Assembly: GCF_015244745.1 (NCBI RefSeq)
Contig: NZ_JABCQI010000002.1
Location: forward strand, 496,001 to 560,000
Length of the DNA stretch: 64,000 nucleotides
Direction of reading: 5' to 3'
Source: Gluconobacter cadivus
Lineage (GTDB): Bacteria; Pseudomonadota; Alphaproteobacteria; Acetobacterales; Acetobacteraceae
The translations under genes and the position numbers were made by a program. This document shows positions 17,558 through 27,142 of the stretch, piece by piece. How positions within the stretch are numbered: the first letter of the stretch is position 1; every line of letters starts with the position of its first letter. Below the pieces are notes generated by a model that was given only the letters and a program-made list of their open reading frames with translations, did no database searches and was not told the origin of the DNA.

Positions 17558-19831
17558 TTACGGATGGTCCGCCGTTGCAGGCTCAACCGGACCCTGGGGT
17601 ACGTTGAGGAACTGGTCGTTGGGGACGCCCTGCTTGTTGTCGCGGGCTTTCACTTCGTCCTCATAGGACTCGTTGGACCGCTTCACGAGATAGTTGCGGA
17701 TGTCTTCAATCTCGGCCGCAGACATGGACGTGTCGAAGCGATCCATGCCGTAGGCGGTCAGAGCGCCCTTGGCGACGAGCTTGTAGAATTTCTCCTGTCC
17801 GCGGATCGCACCGGACCAGCGCAGGTCAGGCAGAACGCCACCCGAGATGCCGTTGTCGCCATGGCAGGCGGCGCAATACGTCTGGAACTGGAAATAGCCG
17901 TTCTTCGTACGGGCTTCATCCCACTTCTCAGGCGGCTTGACCGGCAGGAAGCCGAGTTCGTTCTTCGGCGGCAGTGCGTCCTTGCCGTCCAGCGCGAAAG
18001 CAATCACGCGGGAGTGGTTGACGGTCCAGCCGGATGTCCGGGCCACGCCACCGAGGAAGAACGGATAGATGCCGCCCCAGCCCACTTCCACCGCGACATA
18101 CTGCTTGCCGTTGGCGGTATAGGTGATGGGAGGCGCGATGATGGCGCTCTGTGCCGGGAAGCTGAAGAGATCCTTGCCGTTCGTAGCGTCGTATGCATGG
18201 AAATCGCCGGTTGCGAGGCCCTGGAAGAGGAGACCGCCGCCCGTTGCGAGCAGACCGCCGTTCCACGGACCCTTGTGGTCAACCCGGAAGGCTGCCTGCT
18301 GCTTTTCCGGATCCCAGGCCAGAATCCAGCCCTTCAGATCCTTCAGGAACTGTGCCTTGTCGGCCTTGTGCTGCGGATCGGCGTCGTCGAACAGGCCGAT
18401 CTTGTTCATGTCCAGTCCAAGATTCCAGCTGTCATGGTGGGCCTTGAAGCCACCCTTTTGCGGATCATAAAGGAATGGAACCTGCTGGGCGGGGATGTAG
18501 ACCAGCTTCGTCTGCGGGCTGTAGGCCATGGAGGCGAAGTTATGGCCGCCCAGATCGCCCGGAATGCCGTACCAGGCCTTGCCCGTCAGCGTCCACAGAG
18601 CGTCAGGCACATAGTTCGGACGGCCCGTGACGGGGTCCAGACCATTGGCCCAGTTTTCGTAGGTGTAGGGCTTGCCCGAGATGAATTTTCCGGTCTTCGC
18701 ATCGATGATGTAGAAGAAGCCGTTCTTCGGGGCATGGACGATCACATGGCGCATTTCGCCGTTGACCGGCATGTCGAGCGTCATGATCTGCTGGACCGAG
18801 GTGTAATCCCACTGGTCCATCGGCGTTTCCTGGAAATGCCAGACGTACTTGCCGGTATCCGGGTTGATCGCGACGATGCTGCCGAGGAAGAGGTTGTCGC
18901 CCTTGCCTTCGGAGCGGAACTTGTAATTCCAGGGCGAGCCGTTGCCGACGCCGAGATAGACGAGGTCTGTCACGGGGTCATAAACCAGCGAATCCCAGAC
19001 GGTACCGCCGCCGCCCTGCTGCTTCCAGGCTCCGCCTTTGCCCCAGGTCGGATAGGCCTTGGACATCAGGATGTCGTCGGAGGCTGCGCCGTCGGGCTTG
19101 TTGTCGGGGTTCGGAACCGTGAAGAAGCGCCAGTCCATCTTGCCGGTTTCGGCGTCATAGGCCGTCACGAAGCCACGGGCACCGAATTCGGCGCCGCCGT
19201 TGCCGATGATGACGCGGCCCTTGGCGATGCGCGGTGCGCCGTCAACCGTATAGGAGCGCTGGTGGCCGAGTTGGGCTTCCTTGGGGATCGTGTAGACGCT
19301 CCAGACCAGCTTGCCGGTCTTGGCGTCGAGAGCGATCAGACGTCCGTCGAACGTGCCGAAATAGACTTTGCCGTTCCAGTAGGCAGCACCGCGGTTGACG
19401 GAGTCACAGCAGCCGCGATCGGCGATGTTGCCCGGAACCTTGGGATCGTAGGCCCACAGGAGCTTGCCGGTCGCTGCATCCAGCGCCTTCATCTTGCTCC
19501 AGTTGGTCGTGGCGTACATGACGCCGTTCACGACCAGAGGCGTGCCTTCCTGACCGCGGTTCGTATCCAGATCGTAGTGCCAGGCGAGCTTCAGCTGGCC
19601 GACATTGTCCTTGTTGATCTGGTCGAGCGGGCTGAAGCGCTGCTCGGAATAGGAGCGCCCGTAGGACATCCAGTTTCCGACATTGCCACCGTTATCGGCA
19701 CTTGTAATTGCTGCGCCCGTATCTTCCTGCGCAAAAGCGACGGGAACAGCAGCTGAGAGTGCCAGTACGGCTGCGCAGCTGAGAAGGCGCTTTTTCGTAA
19801 CCTTGATCGGCGTCAGTAGACCAGAAGTCAT
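17558..19831 (-). CDS. adhA: PQQ-dependent alcohol dehydrogenase dehydrogenase subunit (quinohaemoprotein)
   Basis: AdhA oxidises ethanol to acetaldehyde in the periplasm using pyrroloquinoline quinone, the first step of vinegar-type oxidation. The 757-residue precursor has a signal peptide ending near VAFAQ (residue 35). An eight-bladed propeller region follows, with repeated tryptophan-docking sequences (LDAATGKLLWAYD, IALDAKTGKLVWSV), and the vicinal Cys141-Cys142 pair over the PQQ site is present. A C-terminal cytochrome c domain carries CAACH at 653-657. Upstream is a 464-bp gap that should carry the promoter. Together with adhB this is a hallmark of acetic acid bacteria. Confidence 0.97.
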   Translation of the reverse strand: MTSGLLTPIKVTKKRLLSCAAVLALSAAVPVAFAQEDTGAAITSADNGGNVGNWMSYGRSYSEQRFSPLDQINKDNVGQLKLAWHYDLDTNRGQEGTPLVVNGVMYATTNWSKMKALDAATGKLLWAYDPKVPGNIADRGCCDSVNRGAAYWNGKVYFGTFDGRLIALDAKTGKLVWSVYTIPKEAQLGHQRSYTVDGAPRIAKGRVIIGNGGAEFGARGFVTAYDAETGKMDWRFFTVPNPDNKPDGAASDDILMSKAYPTWGKGGAWKQQGGGGTVWDSLVYDPVTDLVYLGVGNGSPWNYKFRSEGKGDNLFLGSIVAINPDTGKYVWHFQETPMDQWDYTSVQQIMTLDMPVNGEMRHVIVHAPKNGFFYIIDAKTGKFISGKPYTYENWANGLDPVTGRPNYVPDALWTLTGKAWYGIPGDLGGHNFASMAYSPQTKLVYIPAQQVPFLYDPQKGGFKAHHDSWNLGLDMNKIGLFDDADPQHKADKAQFLKDLKGWILAWDPEKQQAAFRVDHKGPWNGGLLATGGGLLFQGLATGDFHAYDATNGKDLFSFPAQSAIIAPPITYTANGKQYVAVEVGWGGIYPFFLGGVARTSGWTVNHSRVIAFALDGKDALPPKNELGFLPVKPPEKWDEARTKNGYFQFQTYCAACHGDNGISGGVLPDLRWSGAIRGQEKFYKLVAKGALTAYGMDRFDTSMSAAEIEDIRNYLVKRSNESYEDEVKARDNKQGVPNDQFLNVPQGPVEPATADHP

Positions 19832-20295
19832 GATCCAACTGTCCTTTTTGTAAAGACTGTTTCCGCTGTGATATTCTGGACCTATGCAGTCTTGAAAGGG
19901 GCAGGGGAAAATCCTGTCCTCTCAATCCAACGATCAGTACCAGACACCGCCAGCATGAGAACTTACTGACCCTATTTTATTGTTTAAGACAAACACGGCT
20001 TCTGACGTTTCCGTGAGGGATGGGGCAGGATGATCCTGAAACGGGCTATGATGTGGCTCAGGGAATGATTACACAGGCGTTCCGGATAACGTCCTGTCGC
20101 GTTTCTGATACAAAAAAGGGCAGTTTTCCAACACATTACAGAGTATTGCTGGAAAGCCTACTGAAGCGGTACAATATGTTTATTTTGCATATTGAGGCTA
20201 AGCGATATGCGTAAATCGCATGGCTAAAAAGCATCGGTCTCAATGGCAACACTGCCGGATTGACGGTTTTGAGCCGCTCGGGCACCGTGTCGTTC
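19832..20295. other. Intergenic region between divergent adhA and ogt
   Basis: This 464-base region separates the divergent adhA and ogt genes and must contain at least the strong adhA promoter. It is less GC-rich than its neighbours. I see no convincing operator palindrome, small RNA or conserved ORF; a 64-codon open frame at 20020-20214 has no family features. The exact promoter could not be placed by eye. Confidence 0.5.
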
Positions 20296-20742
20296 ATGCC
20301 ACAGCTATCCTGCCACTCACCTTTCGGGGCCCTTACCATCAGTGAAGATGAGGGCCAGATCGTCGCTCTGGACTGGGGTTGGGGGCGCGATCAGGAGGAG
20401 ACTCCACTTCTTCTGAAGGCCCGCGATCTTTTGGAGCGCTATTTTGATGGGGAATCGGTCGATTTCGACACGTTGCCCTATCGTCCTTACGGGACTCCAT
20501 ACCGCCAGAAGGTCTGGGACGCGTTGCGCCGGATTCCTTACGGCAAGACGCGGACTTATGCGGATATCGCGGCCGAGGTCGGTGGGTCTGCGCGGTCGGT
20601 TGGCGGAGCGGTTGGAGCGAATCCGATTCCGATCTTGATCCCCTGTCACCGTGTTGTCGGTCGGGCGGGGCTTGGCGGATATTCGGGACTGGGAGGCATC
20701 GCGGACAAGCATGCCATGCTGCATCTGGAAGGTGTGCTGTAA
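20296..20742 (+). CDS. ogt: Methylated-DNA-[protein]-cysteine S-methyltransferase
   Basis: This enzyme repairs O6-methylguanine by irreversible transfer of the methyl group to its own cysteine. The 148-residue product has the active-site motif IPCHRVVG with Cys117, the RRIPYGKTRTYADIA helix-turn-helix region that inserts into the minor groove, and the ANPIPILIPCHRV block. The ATG at 20296 gives a normal Ogt N terminus; an upstream TTG at 20260 is less likely. It stands alone between adhA and rho. Confidence 0.9.
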   Translation: MPQLSCHSPFGALTISEDEGQIVALDWGWGRDQEETPLLLKARDLLERYFDGESVDFDTLPYRPYGTPYRQKVWDALRRIPYGKTRTYADIAAEVGGSARSVGGAVGANPIPILIPCHRVVGRAGLGGYSGLGGIADKHAMLHLEGVL

Positions 20743-20781
20743 CAGACAGGCTTTCCCGTCATTCCGATAGACCGGACAACA

Positions 20782-20809
20782 AAAAAGGGGAGCCGGAGCT
20801 CCCCTTTTT
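20782..20809. terminator. Bidirectional intrinsic terminator between ogt and rho
   Basis: AAAAAGGGGAGC and GCTCCCCTTTTT form a 12-bp stem with a CGGA loop. It serves the convergent ogt (plus) and rho (minus) genes, with a T-run on both strands. Confidence 0.92.
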
Positions 20810-20833
20810 CATGTCGGCCATGCTGATTCGGGA

Positions 20834-22135
20834 TCAGTTGTTCATGGCGTCGAAGAAGTCCTGATTGGATTTGCTGTATTTGAGCTTGTCCAGCAGGAAG
20901 TCCATGGCGTCCATCGTGCCCATCGGGGCGAGGATGCGGCGCAGGACCCACATCTTGGACAGTTCGGCGCGATCGACCAGCAGTTCTTCCTTACGCGTGC
21001 CCGACTTGGTGATGTCGATGGCGGGGAAGGTGCGCTTGTCGGCGAGCTTGCGGTCCAGAATGAGTTCGGCGTTGCCGGTGCCCTTGAACTCTTCGAAGAT
21101 CACTTCGTCCATTCGCGAGCCTGTGTCGATCAGGGCTGTTGCGATGATCGTCAGCGAGCCGCCTTCCTCGATGTTACGCGCGGCGCCAAAGAAGCGCTTG
21201 GGGCGCTGCAGGGCGTTGGCGTCCACACCGCCGGTCAGCACCTTGCCCGAGGAGGGGACGACGGTGTTGTAGGCGCGGGCGAGACGTGTGATGGAGTCCA
21301 GCAGGATGACCACGTCGCGCTTGTGCTCGACGAGGCGCTTGGCCTTTTCCAGCACCATTTCCGTTACCTGAACATGGCGGGTTGCCGGTTCGTCGAAGGT
21401 GGAAGAGACGACTTCGCCACGGACCGAGCGGGCCATGTCCGTCACTTCTTCCGGGCGTTCGTCGATCAGCAGGACGATCAGGAACACTTCGGGGTGGTTG
21501 GCGGAGATGGAGGCGGCGATGCTCTGGAGCATCACGGTCTTGCCGGTACGGGGCGGGGCGACGATCAGGGCGCGCTGGCCCATGCCGATCGGCGTCACGA
21601 GATCGATCACGCGCGGGGTATAGTCGCGCTGGTCTTTCTTGCCCTTGCCGCGCGGAGAGGATTCCGTGACGGCGGCTTCGGACTGTTCGACTTCCATCTT
21701 AAGGCGACGCTCGGGGTAGAGCGGCGTGAGGTTGTCGAAGTTGATGCGGGTCCGGACGGTTTCCGGGGCCTCGAAATTGATTGTGTTGACCTTCAGCAGC
21801 GCGAAATAGCGCTCGCCGTCGCGCGGGGCGCGGATCTGGCCTTCAACCGTGTCGCCCGGGCGCAGGCCGAAGCGGCGGACCTGCGTGGGGGAGATGTAGA
21901 TGTCGTCGGGGCCGGGAAGGTAGTTTGCTTCCGGGCTGCGCAGGAAACCGAAGCCGTCCGGCAGGATTTCGAGCGTGCCTTCGCCGTAGATCGCCTGATC
22001 ACGCTCGGCAAGGGTCTTGAGAATGGCGAACATGATGTCCTGCTTGCGCATGGACGAGACGTTCTCGATCTCCAGTTCCTCTGCATAATCCAGAAGGTCG
22101 GCTGGGGATTTTTTCTTGAGTTCGGCAAGATGCAT
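20834..22135 (-). CDS. rho: Transcription termination factor Rho
   Basis: Rho is the hexameric RNA helicase that ends transcription at Rho-dependent sites. The 433-residue product has the N-terminal [22 protein letters not shown] helix bundle and the RNA-binding OSB fold ([32 protein letters not shown]). The Walker A site is in [15 protein letters not shown] and Walker B in [17 protein letters not shown]. The C-terminal [14 protein letters not shown] is typical. In relatives it directly precedes mnmE. Confidence 0.97.
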   Translation of the reverse strand: MHLAELKKKSPADLLDYAEELEIENVSSMRKQDIMFAILKTLAERDQAIYGEGTLEILPDGFGFLRSPEANYLPGPDDIYISPTQVRRFGLRPGDTVEGQIRAPRDGERYFALLKVNTINFEAPETVRTRINFDNLTPLYPERRLKMEVEQSEAAVTESSPRGKGKKDQRDYTPRVIDLVTPIGMGQRALIVAPPRTGKTVMLQSIAASISANHPEVFLIVLLIDERPEEVTDMARSVRGEVVSSTFDEPATRHVQVTEMVLEKAKRLVEHKRDVVILLDSITRLARAYNTVVPSSGKVLTGGVDANALQRPKRFFGAARNIEEGGSLTIIATALIDTGSRMDEVIFEEFKGTGNAELILDRKLADKRTFPAIDITKSGTRKEELLVDRAELSKMWVLRRILAPMGTMDAMDFLLDKLKYSKSNQDFFDAMNN

Positions 22136-22411
22136 GAAAGACGCGCCTTGATGTGCCGGTAGTGGCAGACCTGATAGGGGGAGGGATGCGCGACCGTACA
22201 GAAGGCGGGGCCACTGAACGGGAGCTGCTTGTGTCAGGCGGTGATCTGTGAGGATTTCGCAGGACGATGGAAGCAGGAAGCATCCGTAAGGAAAGGGAGA
22301 CCGGGTGACAGGACGCCACCGGAAAGTCGTCCTTCGCTTACCGGAGCGCGCGAAGCAGTGTCAAGACTCCTGCGCAGGCTCCGGATCACTTTGATCTATG
22401 TCAGATGTCAA

Positions 22412-23959
22412 TCAGACCTTCAGCATGGCCTCCGCAGTGCGCAGCGAGAGCGCCATGATCGCCAGAGCCGGGTTGGCAGCGGCGGCGCTCGGGAAGATCG
22501 AATGATCGGAGATCCACAGATTGTCGATATCGAAACTGCGGCCCACCGGATTGACGACATTGCTATCGGCGTCCGTGCCCATGCGGCAGGTGCCGATCAT
22601 GTGGGCGGCGCGGTCGATGACGCGGATATCCTTTGCGCCCACGGCCTCCCACATCTGCGTCAGCAGGCGGGCGGCGTGGTGGTGCATGGCCCATTCGTTG
22701 GGGCCGTAGGAATGTTCGATCAGCGGTTTGGGAATGCCGAAAGCATCCTTTTCGTCCGAAAGCGTGACACGGTTTTCGGGGCGGGGCAGGCATTCGCCGT
22801 TGATGCCCATACCGGCGGAGCGGTTGTATCCGGCGAGCGCGCGAGCGAAGGCCGGCCCGCGTGTCGTGGTGCTGCGGGCGAGGTTCTGGCCCCATGTTGC
22901 GGGCATCATGCCCAGTGACTGAACGAGGTAGCCGCCTACGAAATCCGCGTCTTTGGGGCGCATCATGTCTTCGGTGATGGTCAGGGACGGGTAGCCGCGA
23001 TTGGGGCGGATGTCTTCGTCGAACTCGCCCCAGACCTGTGTGGAGACATGGGTCATGTAGTTCTGGCCGACCTGGCCGGAGTTGTTGGCGAGACCATTTG
23101 TCAGGAGCAGGCGCGGGGTTTCGACGGCACCGGCGGCGAGGACGAGGCTTGCGCATTTCTGGCGGTGCTCGACGCCGTTCTGGCGGTAAACCACGCCGGT
23201 CACGCGGCCAGAGCTGTCGCGTTCGATCGTGTGGGCGAAGCAGCCGGGGCGGAGTTCCGCACCATAGGCGACGGCCATGGGAAGCCATGTGTTGTCCGTG
23301 CCCGATTTGGCACCGTTGCGGCAGCCCTGATGGCAGGCGCCGCAGTTGGCGCAGGCGTGGCGGGTGCCGAAATGCGGCTGTTCGATATCGCGCGTGATGA
23401 GAGCGGCGGGGCCGTCTGCGTGGCGCAGGCCGAGCGCGTCACAGCCTTCGCGCATTTTCAGCGCGGCGGAGTTGGCGGGCGGGGGCGGGTAGGCATAGCG
23501 GCGCTCCGGGTCCCATGGGTAATGGGCCGGGCCGGAGACCCCGATAAAGGATTCCACGCGCTCGATATAGGGCAGCAGTTCGTCCAGACCGAAAGGCCAG
23601 TCCACGCCCTTGCCGGTTTCGGTGTGCAGGTGGAAGTCGCGGGCGTCCATGCGCGGCATGAAGGCACCGTAATGGAGCATGGAGCCGCCGAGGCCGGTGC
23701 CGCTGTTATTGCCACCGAATGCCTGTGGGTTTGTGCCTGCGGAGAGGCGTTCGTGCAGCCAGTACAGTTCGCGGGCGGCCACTTCGTCGGGCGTGTGTCC
23801 TGTGGCGGGGAAAGCGGGGCCGGCTTCCAGCACCACGACGCTTTTGCCGTTGCGGGCGAGTTCTGCGGCCAGCGGGGCGCCACCGGCACCGCTGCCGATG
23901 ATGAGGGCATCGACGATGTCCGTTTCGGCGAATGTCTTCATGAGGGGGCTGTTGCTCAT
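22412..23959 (-). CDS. GMC-family FAD-dependent dehydrogenase, large subunit
   Basis: This 515-residue flavoprotein belongs to the glucose-methanol-choline family, most like the large subunits of gluconate, sorbitol or 2-ketogluconate dehydrogenases. The FAD motif IIGSGAGGAPLAAELARNGK is near residue 20. The CANCGACHQGCRNGAK cysteine cluster seen in the membrane-linked subgroup is present, as is the C-terminal AHMIGTCRMG block with the catalytic histidine. No signal peptide is present, consistent with export together with a Tat-bearing partner or with a cytoplasmic role. Its start overlaps the small subunit's stop as ATGA. The substrate, probably a sugar or polyol, is not predictable. No cytochrome c subunit gene adjoins it. 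Confidence 0.85.
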   Translation of the reverse strand: MSNSPLMKTFAETDIVDALIIGSGAGGAPLAAELARNGKSVVVLEAGPAFPATGHTPDEVAARELYWLHERLSAGTNPQAFGGNNSGTGLGGSMLHYGAFMPRMDARDFHLHTETGKGVDWPFGLDELLPYIERVESFIGVSGPAHYPWDPERRYAYPPPPANSAALKMREGCDALGLRHADGPAALITRDIEQPHFGTRHACANCGACHQGCRNGAKSGTDNTWLPMAVAYGAELRPGCFAHTIERDSSGRVTGVVYRQNGVEHRQKCASLVLAAGAVETPRLLLTNGLANNSGQVGQNYMTHVSTQVWGEFDEDIRPNRGYPSLTITEDMMRPKDADFVGGYLVQSLGMMPATWGQNLARSTTTRGPAFARALAGYNRSAGMGINGECLPRPENRVTLSDEKDAFGIPKPLIEHSYGPNEWAMHHHAARLLTQMWEAVGAKDIRVIDRAAHMIGTCRMGTDADSNVVNPVGRSFDIDNLWISDHSIFPSAAAANPALAIMALSLRTAEAMLKV

Positions 23960-24603
23960 TCGCTGGAGTCTGCCATCTGGAGAAGGGGGGCGGTGGCTTT
24001 GGGTTCAAAGGACTCGCGGCTGTCGGGGCCGACGTTTGTGAAGCCCTGAAAGACGGTGTCGCCGCCGGTGAGGCTGGAGGAGATACCGAGTGCCTGCTGG
24101 ATGCGCGGGTCGCTCATGATGCAGTCCACGACCTCGCCACGCAGGTCTCCAGACCAGCGTTTCATCTGGGAAGCCGTGAGGCGGCCGTCGTGTTCGAGAC
24201 CGATCTGCCCGTCCATGACGGCGTCGAGCAGGGCGCCGCGCAGGTCCGGGGCCAGATGGATGAAGGCGAGTCCGTGCTGTTCGGCTGCGACGTCGTCGAG
24301 GGTCAGGAGAGCGGATTCCCAGGCTTCGGCATCGGGCGGGAGGTCCGCGAAACGCCAGCCGTCACGCGGGCCGGAGAGCGCGGCGTCGATCCGGACTGTC
24401 ATGGCGATGTCGGTACTGTCAGGCAGGATTTCGTCCAGCGGGAGCAGGACGGGCAGCAGCGCGTCGAGGATGGCATAGGCCCGGAGCGATAGGGTGCGCG
24501 GCTGTGCGGTGGAGACCGAAAGCCGCGATGTCAGGATCTCGCGGGTGCGAGTGGAAAGATGATCGGAGTCCAGAATTTCAGGACGGTCGGGCGGGTGGGA
24601 CAT
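23956..24603 (-). CDS. Gluconate 2-dehydrogenase subunit 3-like small subunit
   Basis: This 215-residue protein resembles the small subunit (gluconate_2-dh3 family) of three-subunit FAD dehydrogenases. It shows [18 protein letters not shown] near the N terminus and the characteristic [20 protein letters not shown] and [22 protein letters not shown] segments. Unlike most such subunits it has no twin-arginine signal, so export of the complex is doubtful. It overlaps the GMC subunit gene by four bases and is divergent from sucB. Confidence 0.75.
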   Translation of the reverse strand: MSHPPDRPEILDSDHLSTRTREILTSRLSVSTAQPRTLSLRAYAILDALLPVLLPLDEILPDSTDIAMTVRIDAALSGPRDGWRFADLPPDAEAWESALLTLDDVAAEQHGLAFIHLAPDLRGALLDAVMDGQIGLEHDGRLTASQMKRWSGDLRGEVVDCIMSDPRIQQALGISSSLTGGDTVFQGFTNVGPDSRESFEPKATAPLLQMADSSE

Positions 24604-24770
24604 TGCGGCCTCCTGTGTTTTGGTTTCAAAGTCCGGCGACGGGGATGGTTCCGCCTCCCGCTGGGAACGAAGATGCAGTATCCTGCATTCTTAACCTTTT
24701 CCGGACAGAGTGCCGGGTACGGCACAGACATTTCCCCGCTTCGCGGCGGGACGCAAGACAGGGAAGCAGC

Positions 24771-25874
24771 ATGACGGTCGAAATCAGGGTTCCGGCGCTT
24801 GGAGAAAGCCTGACGACTGCGACTGTCGCGCGGTGGCTTAAAAACTCCGGCGACTATGTGCAGCATGACGAGACCATCGTAGAGCTGGAGACGGACAAGG
24901 TCAGTGTTGAAGTGACCGCGCCGTCCGCCGGGCGTCTGGAAGACTGTGTGGCGATGGGCACGGAAGTCGAGATCGGCGGGCTGCTCGGGGTGGTGGATGA
25001 GACGGCGGAGGCACCTGCTGCGGCCGAGCCCGCTCCCGCGCCTGAAGCTGCTGCTCCGGCTCCCGAACCCGTTGCGGCTCCTGTTGCATCCCCTGCGCGC
25101 ATCACATCTCCTGCTCCTGAAGCGCCGAAGCCTGTCTCTGCTGTCCCGGCCCCCAAGCTGTCGTCGCATGAAGCGCGGGAGCGTCGCGTTCCCATGAGCC
25201 GTCTGCGTCAGACGATCGCGCGGAATCTGAAGGCGGCGCAGAATACGGCGGCCATTCTGACGACGTTCAACGAGATCGACATGTCTGCCGCCAAGGCGCT
25301 GCGGGCGGAATACAAGGACGAGTTCGAGAAGAAGCATGACGGTGCGCGTCTGGGGTTCATGTCCTTTTTCGCGCGGGCCGTGGTGGGTGCGCTGAAGGAT
25401 TATCCCGCGATCAATGCGCAGATCGAAGGCGATGAGATCGTCTATCGCGATTTCGTCAATCTGGGCATTGCGGTGGGAACGGAGCGCGGGCTGGTGGTGC
25501 CGGTGCTGCATGATGCCGACCAGATGAGCTTCGCCGAGCTGGAGCGTCGGATCGCCGATTATGGCAAGCGGGCGCGGACGGGCGGGCTGAAGCTGGAGGA
25601 GCTGTCGCACGGGACATTCTCCATCACGAATGGCGGGATTTTCGGGTCTCTGCTCTCTACGCCGATCCTGAACACGCCGCAGTCGGGCATTCTGGGGATG
25701 CATGCCATTCAGGACCGTCCGGTCGTGCGGGACGGGCATATCGTGATCCGACCGATGATGTATGTGGCGCTGTCCTACGATCATCGGATCGTAGACGGGC
25801 GGGAAGCCGTAAGCTTCCTCGTCCGGATCAAGCAGCTTGTGGAAGATCCGAGGCGCCTGCTTCTGGATCTGTGA
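24771..25874 (+). CDS. sucB: Dihydrolipoyllysine-residue succinyltransferase (2-oxoglutarate dehydrogenase E2)
   Basis: SucB is the E2 core of the 2-oxoglutarate dehydrogenase complex, passing the succinyl group from E1 to CoA on a lipoyl arm. The 367-residue protein has a lipoyl domain (1-77) with the lipoylated Lys43 in [11 protein letters not shown]. An Ala/Pro-rich linker (78-130) follows, then the catalytic domain from about 137. The catalytic domain has [10 protein letters not shown], the [15 protein letters not shown] block and SYDHRIVDG with His338/Asp342. The E3/E1-binding domain normally found between linker and core is absent. The ATG at 24771 gives the canonical start. No sucA or lpd lies nearby. 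Confidence 0.9.
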   Translation: MTVEIRVPALGESLTTATVARWLKNSGDYVQHDETIVELETDKVSVEVTAPSAGRLEDCVAMGTEVEIGGLLGVVDETAEAPAAAEPAPAPEAAAPAPEPVAAPVASPARITSPAPEAPKPVSAVPAPKLSSHEARERRVPMSRLRQTIARNLKAAQNTAAILTTFNEIDMSAAKALRAEYKDEFEKKHDGARLGFMSFFARAVVGALKDYPAINAQIEGDEIVYRDFVNLGIAVGTERGLVVPVLHDADQMSFAELERRIADYGKRARTGGLKLEELSHGTFSITNGGIFGSLLSTPILNTPQSGILGMHAIQDRPVVRDGHIVIRPMMYVALSYDHRIVDGREAVSFLVRIKQLVEDPRRLLLDL

Positions 25875-25988
25875 TGCCTTTTGCGTGGCTGGTGCGTTGA
25901 AGATGTTCCAGTCATGCCGAACGCCGGACAGGTCTCTGTTCCCTCGCGTTCTGTTTGTTGTTCCGAACCCGAGGATGGTGCCCTGAAG

Positions 25989-26999
25989 ATGCGTGATGTT
26001 TCCAGACTGACGCGGTTTGCAGTTCTGTTATGTGCGTCCACGACGATGGTCATGGGATTGTCACCGCTGACGGCCTGTGCGCGGCCGGATGGCGCGGGGC
26101 CGGAATTGTCCGGCCATCAGCCGGATACGACGCCGTCGCTGGGGGTATCGGTTCCGCCGCCAGCCAGCAATCCGCCGACCGATACACCGCCACGGCCCGA
26201 TCTGGCACCGCCGCCTCTGGATATTCCGGATCTACCGGTTGTGTCCGATGAGGCCGCGCGGGAGGAGGCGTCGCGTCTTGCTGTGCTGATGAAGCATAAT
26301 ATCAAGGGGTTCAGCACCTATACGCCCGAACGCCGCCGGGCGTTCCTGACGCTTGCAAAGGAGCAGGTGACGCAGGCGAACATGCCGATTTCACGGCCGC
26401 AGCTTATTATGGTTGTGGATCGCAACGAGCAGATCCAGCATCTGGATTACGTTCTGGCATTGCCGGATGCGCCGTGGGAGTCTCTTGGCGGGACGCCGGT
26501 TTCAACCGGGACGACGGGGCGTAAATATTATTACATTACCCCGATCGGTGTTTTCCAGAACACGGCGGACCGTCTGGGCTACCGGGCGGAAGGCACCAAA
26601 AACAAGAACGGAATCCGTGGTATCGGCGCGAAGGGATCGCGCGTGTGGGACATGGGGTGGCAGACGGCGATGAAGGGCTGGCTGCCGCGACATGAAACCG
26701 GGCAGATTCGGCTGGAGATCCATGCGACGGACCCGCAGTTTCTTGAATGGCGTCTGGGGCATCCGGCGTCGGAAGGCTGCATTCGTATTCCGGCGACCAT
26801 GAACAAGTTCATGGATCATTATGGTTTGATTGATGCTCTCTATGAACAGGCTGCGAGCTACGATCCGCGTTTTCAGGCATTGCTGCCTAAAGATCGGCAA
26901 CCCACGCCGATTGCGGGAGATTTGGTGGTTGTGGTGGATTCAGGACCACTAACTGAACCGAAGATTGACCCTATTGCAGATAAAAGGCCGTTACCGTAA
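25989..26999 (+). CDS. L,D-transpeptidase-like (YkuD) lipoprotein
   Basis: This 336-residue exported protein has a lipoprotein signal peptide with lipobox LTAC (Cys30). A proline-rich linker (about 35-90) follows, then a C-terminal YkuD-type domain. The catalytic block runs HPASEGCIRIP with the nucleophile Cys264 and Arg266. An upstream histidine lies in RLEIHATDP, a pattern of L,D-transpeptidases that crosslink peptidoglycan or anchor proteins to it. The ATG at 25989 starts the signal peptide; upstream in-frame codons are less plausible. The SxGCxR motif (Ser-Glu-Gly-Cys) differs slightly from the usual SHGC. Substrate and partner are unknown. Confidence 0.8.
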   Translation: MRDVSRLTRFAVLLCASTTMVMGLSPLTACARPDGAGPELSGHQPDTTPSLGVSVPPPASNPPTDTPPRPDLAPPPLDIPDLPVVSDEAAREEASRLAVLMKHNIKGFSTYTPERRRAFLTLAKEQVTQANMPISRPQLIMVVDRNEQIQHLDYVLALPDAPWESLGGTPVSTGTTGRKYYYITPIGVFQNTADRLGYRAEGTKNKNGIRGIGAKGSRVWDMGWQTAMKGWLPRHETGQIRLEIHATDPQFLEWRLGHPASEGCIRIPATMNKFMDHYGLIDALYEQAASYDPRFQALLPKDRQPTPIAGDLVVVVDSGPLTEPKIDPIADKRPLP

Positions 27000-27142
27000 A
27001 TATAAAATAAGAAATATTTCAAAATAAGTATGAAGATTTGAAGTAAAGCGTGTGAATGTTTTATTTCAGGAACGGTAAAGCGGTTTTCCTGACCTGAAGC
27101 CTTCCGTATGGAGTGCGCGCCAATCACTGGAGCCCACTCCCC

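Noticed and set aside
17354-19756. 800-codon open frame on the plus strand opposite adhA
   Set aside because: It is the antisense shadow of the clearly identified PQQ dehydrogenase and has no family motifs. GC-rich codon bias opens this frame.
20020-20214. 64-codon open frame between adhA and ogt
   Set aside because: No convincing ribosome-binding site, codon bias or similarity; more likely promoter DNA.
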